This document shows positions 17,101-23,297 of a stretch of DNA of 25,009 nt, one piece after another. The stretch is taken from assembly GCA_003150225.1 (NCBI GenBank), contig QAND01000022.1, forward strand, positions 1 to 25,009, read 5' to 3'. The stretch is from Bacillota bacterium (GTDB taxonomy: Bacteria > Bacillota > Clostridia > Christensenellales > QAND01). Position 1 is the stretch's first letter, and every line of letters starts with the position of its first letter. Both the position numbers and the translations under genes were made by a program. The notes under the pieces were generated by a model. It did not search any database. It had not been told where the DNA came from and saw only the letters and a program-made list of their open reading frames with translations.

Positions 17101-20100
17101 TGCAAGCGGGCGGCCAGGGCATCGGTCTGGGTGCGAAGCTCCCCATAGGTGAGCGTTTCCTCCTCAAACCGGATGGCAACGCGGTGGGGATGTGTTTTGG
17201 CCGCTTGGTCGATTTGAACGTCCAGCGGCAGCTTTAGGAAGGGGATCTTGGTTTGATTGTGTTGATCCCACAGACGGAACCGATCGCTGGGGGAGAGGAC
17301 GGCTAGAGCGCCGATGGCACGGCTGTCATCCGCGAGAATCTCCCCGAGGATGGTGCGGTAGCACCGTCCGTAGAGGGCGATGGTAGCCTCCTCGAACAGG
17401 GAGGAGGCGTATTCCAGGGTAAAGGCGATGCCATCCGCTTGGGGAGCGGCTTCCAGGGAAAGCTCCAGCTTAGCGGTATGGGTGGGAATGGGGATTAGGT
17501 TAAGGGGATGCCCATCCAGAGCGAGGGATTCCTCCGATTTGGGCCGGAGGGAAAACAGAGCGCTGTACAGGGGGTTACCGCCCAGGCTATGGGGGTTTTT
17601 GCCCAGGGGGAGCAGGCGCTCAAGAGGAGTGTCCTGCCGGTCCAGAAGCTCCATGATCCGCTTTCCGGTGTCCGCGAGATAGTCCCGCGCCGCCGCTGAA
17701 GCGTTGGGTGTCAGGGTAAGGGGCAGGGTGCTGACAAAGCAGCCCAGCATTTGGTCCAGCTGCGAATGGTTTCGTCCTGCCATGGGAGTGCCCAGGGAGA
17801 GGGAATCCGCTCCCGATATCTTGGAGAGCAGGATGCCGAACACTCCTGCCAAAAGGGTGAACAGGGAGATTCCCCGCTGGGCGCAGTAATCTCGACAGGC
17901 CTGGGCGGTCCACCGGTCCAACTGAAACCGGTGCTGCTCTCCCCGGTAGTCAAAAGTTCTCTGCCGGGGAAGGTCGGTAGGCAGCTCCACTGGTTCTTTG
18001 GGGAGCGTTTCCTCCCAGTAGGTCAGATCTATCTGCCGTTCCTGGGCCAGATAATGGGCGTAATCGATGTATCGGAGGGAGGGTTTATGGAGGGATTTCC
18101 CTCTATAACACCGATCCAGCCGCTCAAGGAAGAGGGACGTGCTGAGACCATCCCCGATGAGATGGTGCAGGTCCAGCAGAAGGAGGGTTTCTCCGCTTTC
18201 CTTTTTCCAGGTGGCGGCCCGGAATAGGGGAGGCGACGCCAGGTCAAAGGGAGCGAGGAACGCCTTTTGGGCCTCCTCTAAGGTGGCGGCCGAGAGGGAA
18301 TCCAGATGGAATTCCACATGGGGGGATACCCGCTGCCGGGGCTGGCCGTCTCGGAGATAAAATCCCGTCCGCAGAATCGGCTCCTCCTGGATCAGTCGAA
18401 TCATGGCGGATTCCAGGCGCTGGAGATCCAGCCCAGTGGGCAGAACCAGATGCCCCGGCATATGGTAGACGAGACCTGCGGGGTCCAGCTGGGACTGTAG
18501 GAAAATTCCGGCCTGGGCGGGCGTTAGGGGATAATCCTCTAAATCTGGCGCTGCGGGGACGCCGGTGGCCTTGGGAAGCGCTGCGGTCTCGTCCGCTAAA
18601 AGCGCGGCTAGGTTTCGAGCGGTTCGCAGGGCGTAAAGATCGGATACGGTGAGGGTCAGGCCGTGAATGGACTCCAGCTCCAACAGAGTTTCCATGGCAT
18701 TGAGGGAATCCCCGCCGACCGAAAAATAATCGCTGTTGGGGGTGAGCCCTGGGCGGTTCAGCACCCGCTGGAAAAGATCCAGTATCTGCCGCTCTAAAGG
18801 GGTGGCGGAAGCATCCTCCGGAGAAGCTTGGGGCAAGGGCAGGAGGGAAACGTCCGCTTTGCCATTGGGGCTCAGGGGAATTTCCGGCACCTCCACCAGG
18901 TGCGCTGGGATCATATAATCCGGTAGGCTACGTCCCATATGCCGAAGCAGCTCCCCCTTTGTTAGGGGAGCGCTGGTGGTGTAGTAGGCCACAAGACAGG
19001 GGACGCCGGAAAGCTCTGCCATCCGGAGCGCGGCGTCCGTAATCCTAGGATGGCCCAGGAGGCAGGCGGTGATCTCCTGGGGTTCCAGCCGTACGCCCCG
19101 AACCTTGAGCTGGCTGTCCATCCGGCCGCCCAGCAGCAGTTCACCGTCCTTCGTCCAGCATCCCACGTCCCCGGTACGGTAGAGGCGCTCCCCATGGGAA
19201 AAGGGGCTGGGAAAAAAGCTCTTTTCCGTTAATTCTGAGGCGTTTCGATAGCCGCGGCCTACGTTTTTACCGCCAATGTATATTTCCCCGTAGACTCCGA
19301 TGGGGAGGGGGTGGCGGTATTGATCCAGCACGTAAAGCTTACAGTTGTCCATGGGCCGGCCGGCGGTGATGGCGTTGGTACCGTTGAGCAGCTTGTAGCT
19401 GACCCCTACCGTGGCTTCGGAAGGGCCATATTGGTTGTAGATCCGGGCATCGGTGAGAAGCTGGATCTGATGGAGCAGGGCGGGGGAGATGGATTCTCCT
19501 CCGCAGATGAGAGACTCCACCCGCACCACGGCTCGTTGGAAGGCAGGGTTTTTGAGGTATGCGCTTAGTCTGGAAGGAGTTAGGGCCATAGTCCCCACTG
19601 CAAAGCCGGTGATCAGTTCCGCCAGCCGCTGGGGACGCTCCAGATCCTCTTCCCGGGGCAGAACGATGGTACGCCCGTTTAAAAGGGCGGCCATACTCTC
19701 CAGCAAAAACACGTCAAAGCCTAGGTTGCAGAGGGACAGTACTGCTCCATGGCCGTAAAGAGAGGACATGCCAGAGGCAAAGCTACACAGGTTTTCCTGG
19801 GTGATCTCCACCCCTTTGGGATGTCCGGTACTGCCGGAGGTATAGACGAGATAGGCAAGATCTCCGGGTGCGGCGGGACAGACAAAGGCCTCGGGGACGT
19901 GAGGTAGCGACTGGGGGGAGAGGATGGGCAGTTCCAGGTGGGCGAAGGAGGAAGCGTTGTCCTCTGAAAGAAGGAGGGTGGTGGCTCCACTGTCCCGGAT
20001 CAGCTCCTCCGCCCGCTCCTGGGGCAGAGAGGGAGAGAGCAGCACCCAGGGGCGTCCCGCCTGGGCTGCTCCCGCCATGGCCATGAGCAGTTCCTGGGTT

Positions 20101-21641
20101 CGGGGCAGTCCAATAGCTACCGGCTCCCGGGAATCGCTTAGGGCATGGGCGTAATCGTTTGCCCGCTGCTCCAAAAGGGCGTAGGGATAGCGGTGGCCAT
20201 CGTGGATGACGGCTACCCGCCGGGGGTGCTTTTCATAGGCAAGGCGCAGGCCTTCATACAGGGTATGAAAAGGCAGGGGGGCATTTGTCCGGTTGAAATC
20301 GAAGAGCACCGTCTCCTGCTCTTCCCGGCTGGGGAGGGCAATCTCCCGGATGGGGATCCTTGGATTCTCTAGGGCTTGGTACAGGATACCGGTAAGGTAG
20401 CTGTGTAGATCTGTGATCTCCCGCTCTGAGAAGAGCTGGGCCAGATAGTCGTAGCTTACGGAATACCGGTGGATGTCCCGTATATTATTGAGATGGATGC
20501 ACAGCTGCTCCCCTTGGTAGCCGTTGTAATCCCATTGTCCCGACAAGGTGACCGAGGCGTCCTCTCCCGCCATGATGACCCCGTTTTGATAGGAAAGCAC
20601 CAGGTGAAAGAGCTGATCCATATGTGGATGCTGTGCCCGGGCCTGAGCCGCGATCTCGGCAAAGGGAAGCCGCTGGTGGCGCAGAAGATCGTACCAGCTT
20701 TCCCCTAGGTTGCGATTAAACTCCTCAAAACTCCAGCTTTCGTCCAGGGAAAAGAGAAAGGGCAGGGTGCTGACGAACATACCTGTGGTTTCCCGGTCGA
20801 CAAAATCCCCCCGGTTGAAGATGGGCACGCCGATGCTGAACCGATCCAGTCCCTTGGCCCGTTTGAGGTAGATGGCCAAGGCCATATAGAAAACCGCAAA
20901 GGGGGAGACCCGATTTTGTTCACAGAAGGAAAAGATGGCGTGGTTTAATAGCTCCGGCAGATCAAAGGTCTTTCGAAGCCCAATGGGGCTGACCTGGGCG
21001 CTTTTGCATTCCTTGATGGCCGCAGGGGTGAAGGGCTCTGCCAGAAGGTTTTCCCAAAACGCCTGGTCCCGTCCATGGGCGGCGGACGTGGCATAGGCCT
21101 GCTCCTTATCCACATGACGGCGATAGCTGGGATAGGATTCCTCCACAAGGGGTTCCCCTGCCAACAGAGCAAGATAGGCAGCCGCCACACGGTTGGTGAG
21201 CAGCACCTGGGACCAGCCGTCCGAGATGATATGGTGGGTTTTTAGAAGGACGCCGCCATGGGATTCTCCCAGCTTAAAGATGGAAAAGGAAAAAAGGGGG
21301 CCGCCCACCAGGGGAAGGGGCTCCCGCGCCACTGTGGCCTCCCAGTGATCAAAGCTTTCTTTGGAAGACAGGGTAAAATCGAATACGGGAAAATGAACGG
21401 GCGTATAATCCGCCGTATATTGCCGGGGTTCCCCCTCCTTTGAGAGGAGAAGTCGTGTGCGCAGGGAGGCGTCCTGTGCCAGGACATGGTTGAGGCTTTC
21501 CTGCAAAAGGGCAGGATCAAACCGCCCCCTGATGTGAACGGCCTCACAGATGTTGCCGATGGGAGCGCCGGAATGGGTCCTTTCCAGCCGCCAGATGTTT
21601 TGCTGGCTTTGGGAAAGGGGATATGCGTCTGTATGCGGCAT
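14190..21641 (-). CDS. Two-module NRPS with terminal reductase (C-A-PCP-C-A-PCP-R)
   Basis: 2483 aa from the ATG at 21641, chosen because GGTGGAG precedes it and MPHTDAYPLSQSQQNIW is a normal condensation-domain start; an ORF start at 21731 lacks a ribosome binding site. Approximate domains: C1 1-430 (HHIISDG, His136); A1 447-930 (YTSGSTGHPKG, NQYGPSEATVG, NGKAD Lys); PCP1 945-1015 (GGDSL, Ser979); C2 1037-1455 (HHLIGDG); A2 1458-1950 (YTSGSTGMPKG, NMYGPTEAAVY, ASGKTD Lys); a Pro/Ala-rich linker to about 2030; PCP2 2030-2100 (GGTSL, Ser2058); reductase 2140-2483 (TGATGYLGAHL NADPH motif, STISVSG, YVQSK Tyr/Lys pair). All catalytic motifs look intact. No thioesterase or epimerase is present. 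Prediction: two amino acids joined behind an acyl starter and released reductively as an aldehyde or alcohol. Confidence 0.95.
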   Translation of the reverse strand: MPHTDAYPLSQSQQNIWRLERTHSGAPIGNICEAVHIRGRFDPALLQESLNHVLAQDASLRTRLLLSKEGEPRQYTADYTPVHFPVFDFTLSSKESFDHWEATVAREPLPLVGGPLFSFSIFKLGESHGGVLLKTHHIISDGWSQVLLTNRVAAAYLALLAGEPLVEESYPSYRRHVDKEQAYATSAAHGRDQAFWENLLAEPFTPAAIKECKSAQVSPIGLRKTFDLPELLNHAIFSFCEQNRVSPFAVFYMALAIYLKRAKGLDRFSIGVPIFNRGDFVDRETTGMFVSTLPFLFSLDESWSFEEFNRNLGESWYDLLRHQRLPFAEIAAQARAQHPHMDQLFHLVLSYQNGVIMAGEDASVTLSGQWDYNGYQGEQLCIHLNNIRDIHRYSVSYDYLAQLFSEREITDLHSYLTGILYQALENPRIPIREIALPSREEQETVLFDFNRTNAPLPFHTLYEGLRLAYEKHPRRVAVIHDGHRYPYALLEQRANDYAHALSDSREPVAIGLPRTQELLMAMAGAAQAGRPWVLLSPSLPQERAEELIRDSGATTLLLSEDNASSFAHLELPILSPQSLPHVPEAFVCPAAPGDLAYLVYTSGSTGHPKGVEITQENLCSFASGMSSLYGHGAVLSLCNLGFDVFLLESMAALLNGRTIVLPREEDLERPQRLAELITGFAVGTMALTPSRLSAYLKNPAFQRAVVRVESLICGGESISPALLHQIQLLTDARIYNQYGPSEATVGVSYKLLNGTNAITAGRPMDNCKLYVLDQYRHPLPIGVYGEIYIGGKNVGRGYRNASELTEKSFFPSPFSHGERLYRTGDVGCWTKDGELLLGGRMDSQLKVRGVRLEPQEITACLLGHPRITDAALRMAELSGVPCLVAYYTTSAPLTKGELLRHMGRSLPDYMIPAHLVEVPEIPLSPNGKADVSLLPLPQASPEDASATPLERQILDLFQRVLNRPGLTPNSDYFSVGGDSLNAMETLLELESIHGLTLTVSDLYALRTARNLAALLADETAALPKATGVPAAPDLEDYPLTPAQAGIFLQSQLDPAGLVYHMPGHLVLPTGLDLQRLESAMIRLIQEEPILRTGFYLRDGQPRQRVSPHVEFHLDSLSAATLEEAQKAFLAPFDLASPPLFRAATWKKESGETLLLLDLHHLIGDGLSTSLFLERLDRCYRGKSLHKPSLRYIDYAHYLAQERQIDLTYWEETLPKEPVELPTDLPRQRTFDYRGEQHRFQLDRWTAQACRDYCAQRGISLFTLLAGVFGILLSKISGADSLSLGTPMAGRNHSQLDQMLGCFVSTLPLTLTPNASAAARDYLADTGKRIMELLDRQDTPLERLLPLGKNPHSLGGNPLYSALFSLRPKSEESLALDGHPLNLIPIPTHTAKLELSLEAAPQADGIAFTLEYASSLFEEATIALYGRCYRTILGEILADDSRAIGALAVLSPSDRFRLWDQHNQTKIPFLKLPLDVQIDQAAKTHPHRVAIRFEEETLTYGELRTQTDALAARLQAAGAQRGAVIALCCRRTPQLLLSMIAIAKAGCAYLPVSRDLPPARVAYMLQNAGAVMILTDGTGEDALRESQLPRITIDCHCQTPFRPVEGRTEEDLLYVLYTSGSTGMPKGVMVPHRAICNLLLSIGELLAPTHGPVLCTTGITFDTFITESLLPLALGRTVILAGEEESLLPWRIASLMERYRPGLAQFTPSRLQMCLGEETFRRAMAGVESVILVGEALSDGLLRLLQSTGSVRILNMYGPTEAAVYVTVADLTRESRSTIGHGLANCRLYVLDETQAPVLPTAQGELYLAGDCLALGYCQRPDLTQSAFLTDPFFPGESMYRTGDMVRLRADGSLDFLGRLDGQVKIGGQRVELQEVETALLDTALISQTAVLGVEDGAGSKFLWAFLVPARESKLDLDALRARLAQRLPRHMVPQRMTILSCLPQTASGKTDRLALLARASETDPSPAPAAPGAKKPALEPHCDPAQHPPQEDGAGFHSLSRMEPPAKVTPSPEPLPPHELPSDLWTPPSVDALAALWQQVLHIQPQPNQSFFQQGGTSLGALSLLSLYYGNGWSMTLLDFYNHPTLVQQAALLNAPYQEGTAKEPIATFPAAQPVEEIKSEFLPQPARPTGPVAASSRDTLLLTGATGYLGAHLLKTLVEADRGPVLCPIRGGQERLYSILSWYFGQGWLDLHRSDLRAIPGDITQPRLGLGQSIKAGGLIHAAADVRHYAPPADSLRTNRDGTAHVLSLAWDLGVPLHHISTISVSGEYLTASPQEERTFTERDYDIGQNWRDNVYVQSKFLAEGLVHQAIERGLHASIYRVGHLVGRDSDGMFQRNPESNSLFSFLQGLRHLYRMPLSQRDTQVELTAVDLCARAISLLMQSDPGVYHVINPHTLSLYELSQELGLSIEPVPDQSFETHLAQVLRGEHGHALSMVLDLWLRSKAVPTRIHPTANSTQDALSALGFAWPEPSPARLLKAFFR

Positions 21642-21755
21642 CTTCGCTTTCTCCACCCTATCATCCACCCTGCAGGCCGCAGCCGCGGTCTTGCCATACT
21701 GAATAAATATGCGGCGATATTCGCCCAACATAAATTTGGTAACAATGTAACATTA

Positions 21756-21785
21756 ATTATATGATTTATTTGGATGAAATAGCAA
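21756..21785 (-). promoter_or_regulatory. Putative promoter of the NRPS operon
   Basis: On the minus strand, TTGCTA (21785-21780), an 18-bp spacer and a perfect TATAAT (21761-21756). It would give a 5' leader of about 105 nt to ATG 21641. The whole surrounding region (21720-21860) is strongly AT-rich compared with the genes. Confidence 0.65.
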
Positions 21786-21810
21786 GGTTTTTGTCGAGAA
21801 AGACCGATAG

Positions 21811-21840
21811 AAAACCCATAAAAACGCATAAAAACTCATA
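21811..21840 (-). promoter_or_regulatory. Three phased 10-bp direct repeats upstream of the NRPS promoter
   Basis: On the plus strand the sequence is AAAACCCATA, AAAACGCATA, AAAACTCATA, directly abutting, i.e. AAAACnCATA three times with exactly one helical turn per unit. A degenerate fourth copy may precede it (21801-21810). It lies 26 bp upstream of the -35 hexamer, a typical place for an activator array. The protein that binds is unknown; the operon's own response regulator has no DNA-binding domain. Confidence 0.6.
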
Positions 21841-21920
21841 AAGCGTCGGAGAAATCCAAGAATATGTTTTAGTGTGACCGGAGGAGCAAAAGAGGGCGAA
21901 ATCTCTTCGGATGTTTTGCT

Positions 21921-21954
21921 ATTAAAAAAGAGCCCATGCGGGCTCTTTTTTAAT
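21921..21954 (-). terminator. Intrinsic terminator of the 82-aa gene
   Basis: Perfect 15-bp stem (21921-21935 with 21940-21954), loop ATGC, GAGCCC/GGGCTC core with A6/T6. It overlaps the TAA stop of the minus-strand small gene and separates that gene cluster from the NRPS promoter downstream. Confidence 0.9.
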
Positions 21955-22198
21955 GAAGGATGCGGCCGTCTCCGTTGGTATGGCGGTTTCCCCGCACATG
22001 CGCCCCATCCTCTTTGAGGGGGATGTCGTAGATCTCCAGATAGGATTCCACCTCGGGCTGCGAGACGATTTCCGCCTGAACCAGACCGGTGCATTCGGTG
22101 GTGGAGACCACCGATTCGGGCTCCAGGTGCAAAATCGCATCCTCTTCCTCGCGGTAGGACTTTTTGATGGCCCGGTCCTGGGGCAGGTCCTTATGCAT
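21950..22198 (-). CDS. Small hypothetical protein (82 aa)
   Basis: I do not recognise a named family. It is supported as a gene by AAAGGA 8 nt before ATG 22198, an intrinsic terminator at its stop codon, and gene-like composition. The protein is hydrophilic and acidic in the middle (REEEDAILHLEPES), with a segment STTECTGLVQAEIVSQPEVESYLEIYDIPL that resembles, from memory, short 'ECTGL...YDI' proteins common in Clostridia, and a basic His/Arg-rich tail. No signal peptide or membrane segment. It lies 66 nt after the winged-helix-like gene, with a hairpin between them. Confidence 0.7.
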   Translation of the reverse strand: MHKDLPQDRAIKKSYREEEDAILHLEPESVVSTTECTGLVQAEIVSQPEVESYLEIYDIPLKEDGAHVRGNRHTNGDGRILH

Positions 22199-22233
22199 AG
22201 GATCAGTCCTTTCTTATTCGATGCATCCGCCTT

Positions 22234-22264
22234 CATAGTTTGTCCCGGCAGGGGAAAAACTATG
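22234..22264 (-). repeat. Hairpin between the two small ORFs
   Basis: Inverted repeat CATAGTTT (22234-22241) / AAACTATG (22257-22264), extended inward by TCCC/GGGA-type pairing. It starts directly after the stop codon of the upstream ORF. No T tract follows on the minus strand, so it is more likely an mRNA processing or stability element or a weak terminator. Confidence 0.5.
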
Positions 22265-22483
22265 TTAGTCCAGGGTAGGGTAGCACCGGTAGCAGCCTGG
22301 ATCCACGTAGGAGCGGTCTACCACTATGAAGTTTTGCTCTTCCAGGCGGTTGAGGGCATCTAAAATGGAAAGCATAGGATACCCCGTCTCCCGAAAGAGA
22401 AAGGAGACGGTTTCTCCGGGGAAGTCCAGGATACAGTCGTAGATGGCACGGGTTACGGGTTTCATGGAATTAGGATTCCCCAT
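22265..22483 (-). CDS. Small winged-helix-like protein (about 72 aa)
   Basis: The start is uncertain. The frame opens at TTG 22507, but that lies inside the preceding gene's terminator, so ATG 22483 (72 aa) or ATG 22465 (66 aa) is likelier; neither has a strong ribosome binding site. The protein reads as a compact helix-helix-helix followed by a beta wing: TRAIYDCILDFPGETVSFLF, GYPMLSILDALNRLEEQNF, then IVVDRSYVDPGCYRCYP. That layout fits a MarR/PadR-like DNA-binding core without a ligand domain, with a Cys pair in the wing. Function not known. A regulatory role is inferred only from the fold-like pattern. Confidence 0.6.
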   Translation of the reverse strand: MGNPNSMKPVTRAIYDCILDFPGETVSFLFRETGYPMLSILDALNRLEEQNFIVVDRSYVDPGCYRCYPTLD

Positions 22484-22504
22484 GGGGTTGAACCTATCCA
22501 AAAA

Positions 22505-22535
22505 CAAAAGAACCCCGCCTGGCGGAGTTCTTTTG
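22505..22535 (-). terminator. Terminator of the DUF1540 gene
   Basis: On the minus strand CAAAAGAAC and GTTCTTTTG arms enclose CCGC/GCGG with one mismatch, and a TTTTGTTTTT run follows. It starts 10 nt after the DUF1540 stop codon. Confidence 0.8.
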
Positions 22536-22544
22536 CGCGAATCG

Positions 22545-22703
22545 TTATTTTACACGGAAGGATTCACAATCGGTGCACTGGCACTGAGTGGGATTCTGCT
22601 CGTGGGTACCCACGGAAATCTGATCCAGGGAGCAGAAATTCTCGCTCTGGCAATGATGCACACACTGGGTTACGGTACAACCAATACTTTTGTTGGCCTG
22701 CAT
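22545..22703 (-). CDS. DUF1540 cysteine-rich mini-protein (52 aa)
   Basis: Found by translating the minus strand. ATG 22703 follows a near-perfect GGAGGTGAGAAAAC leader. The protein starts MQANKSIGCTVTQCVHHCQS, continues ENFCSLDQISVGTHEQNP and ends TQCQCTDCESFRVK, with seven cysteines arranged as in DUF1540 proteins of Clostridia (C-x4-C-x3-C-x5-C, then a C-x-C-x2-C cluster). The cysteine set suggests metal binding, but no biochemical role is established. It has its own terminator, so it is probably a short monocistronic transcript. The gene is below the size cut-off of many gene callers. Confidence 0.9.
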   Translation of the reverse strand: MQANKSIGCTVTQCVHHCQSENFCSLDQISVGTHEQNPTQCQCTDCESFRVK

Positions 22704-22775
22704 GTTTTCTCACCTCCGAAGATTCACTCATAGTGTGCCCAGGAGAAGGAGGTTTATGCGCGGTCTTTTACACAA

Positions 22776-22802
22776 AAAAGCCGCCGGAAATCGGCGGCTT
22801 TT
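22776..22802 (-). terminator. Intrinsic terminator between the small membrane protein and DUF1540 genes
   Basis: 11-bp stem AAAAGCCGCCG/CGGCGGCTTTT with loop of 5. On the minus strand it is followed by a T6 run, so it fits the upstream 50-aa gene, though 121 nt beyond its stop codon. Confidence 0.78.
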
Positions 22803-22859
22803 ACCGGTGGCTTCGGTTGCGCAAAATTAGATGATGAAAAAGGGTTTTTCTCTGCTGCG

Positions 22860-22887
22860 TTGGATTGGTTATTTGGATTGGTTGGTT
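22860..22887. repeat. Short tandem TTGGATTGGTT repeat
   Basis: TTGGATTGGTT occurs at 22860-22870 and again at 22873-22883, followed by a further GGTT, giving a 13-nt period in the untranslated stretch after the 50-aa gene. Function unknown. Confidence 0.5.
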
Positions 22888-22923
22888 ATATGGCGCAGGA
22901 AACCGCCGGGAAAAGCTGATGGG

Positions 22924-23076
22924 TTAGCCCCGAGGCCGGTAGACGGGAACCCTAATCCCTTTTGAGAACCGCTGCTGTATTTGATACTGACGGTATAAGG
23001 TCAACGTGAGATACCCGCACCAGACCATGGGCAAAAACGCGAGAACCACAGTGCCGATCATGATTGCCTGTAACAT
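22924..23076 (-). CDS. Small single-pass membrane protein (50 aa)
   Basis: Short gene read from the minus strand. ATG 23076 is preceded by GGAAAGGAAGGGAATTCC, a good ribosome binding site. The protein has one hydrophobic helix (about residues 5-27, IMIGTVVLAFLPMVWCGYLTL) and a basic cytoplasmic-type tail (YRQYQIQQRFSKGIRVPVYRPRG). No family is recognised. Single-pass proteins of this type are often regulators or accessory subunits of membrane complexes, or sporulation proteins, but nothing here decides which. Confidence 0.7.
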   Translation of the reverse strand: MLQAIMIGTVVLAFLPMVWCGYLTLTLYRQYQIQQRFSKGIRVPVYRPRG

Positions 23077-23297
23077 GGAATTCCCTTCCTTTCCTGGGAG
23101 CCGTTCGTTCCCTTGATGATGTTAGGATAGCAAGTGATTTTTATATAAATGTTAATCCTAGGTGACATAATATGGCGGAAATATGATTTTTTGTCCAAAT
23201 TTATGGGCCCGTGGGAGAGAATCGTTTTAGCCTATGGTATAGAATCCTGCGGCCGCGCCATACTAACCGATAGATTGGAAGAAAAAGGAGCGTCCTA

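Noticed and set aside
21642..21731. Longer NRPS start 30 codons upstream
   Set aside because: No Shine-Dalgarno, would begin only about 18 nt from the predicted transcription start, and the extra residues do not look like part of a condensation domain.
21811..21840. CRISPR-like array
   Set aside because: Repeats are 10 bp, directly abutting and without spacers; they fit a protein-binding array instead.
22756..22818. 20-codon plus-strand ORF after AAGGAGGTTT, overlapping a hairpin, resembling a leader peptide
   Set aside because: Shine-Dalgarno spacing is only 3 nt, the ORF runs through a terminator that better serves the minus strand, and no plus-strand gene follows closely.
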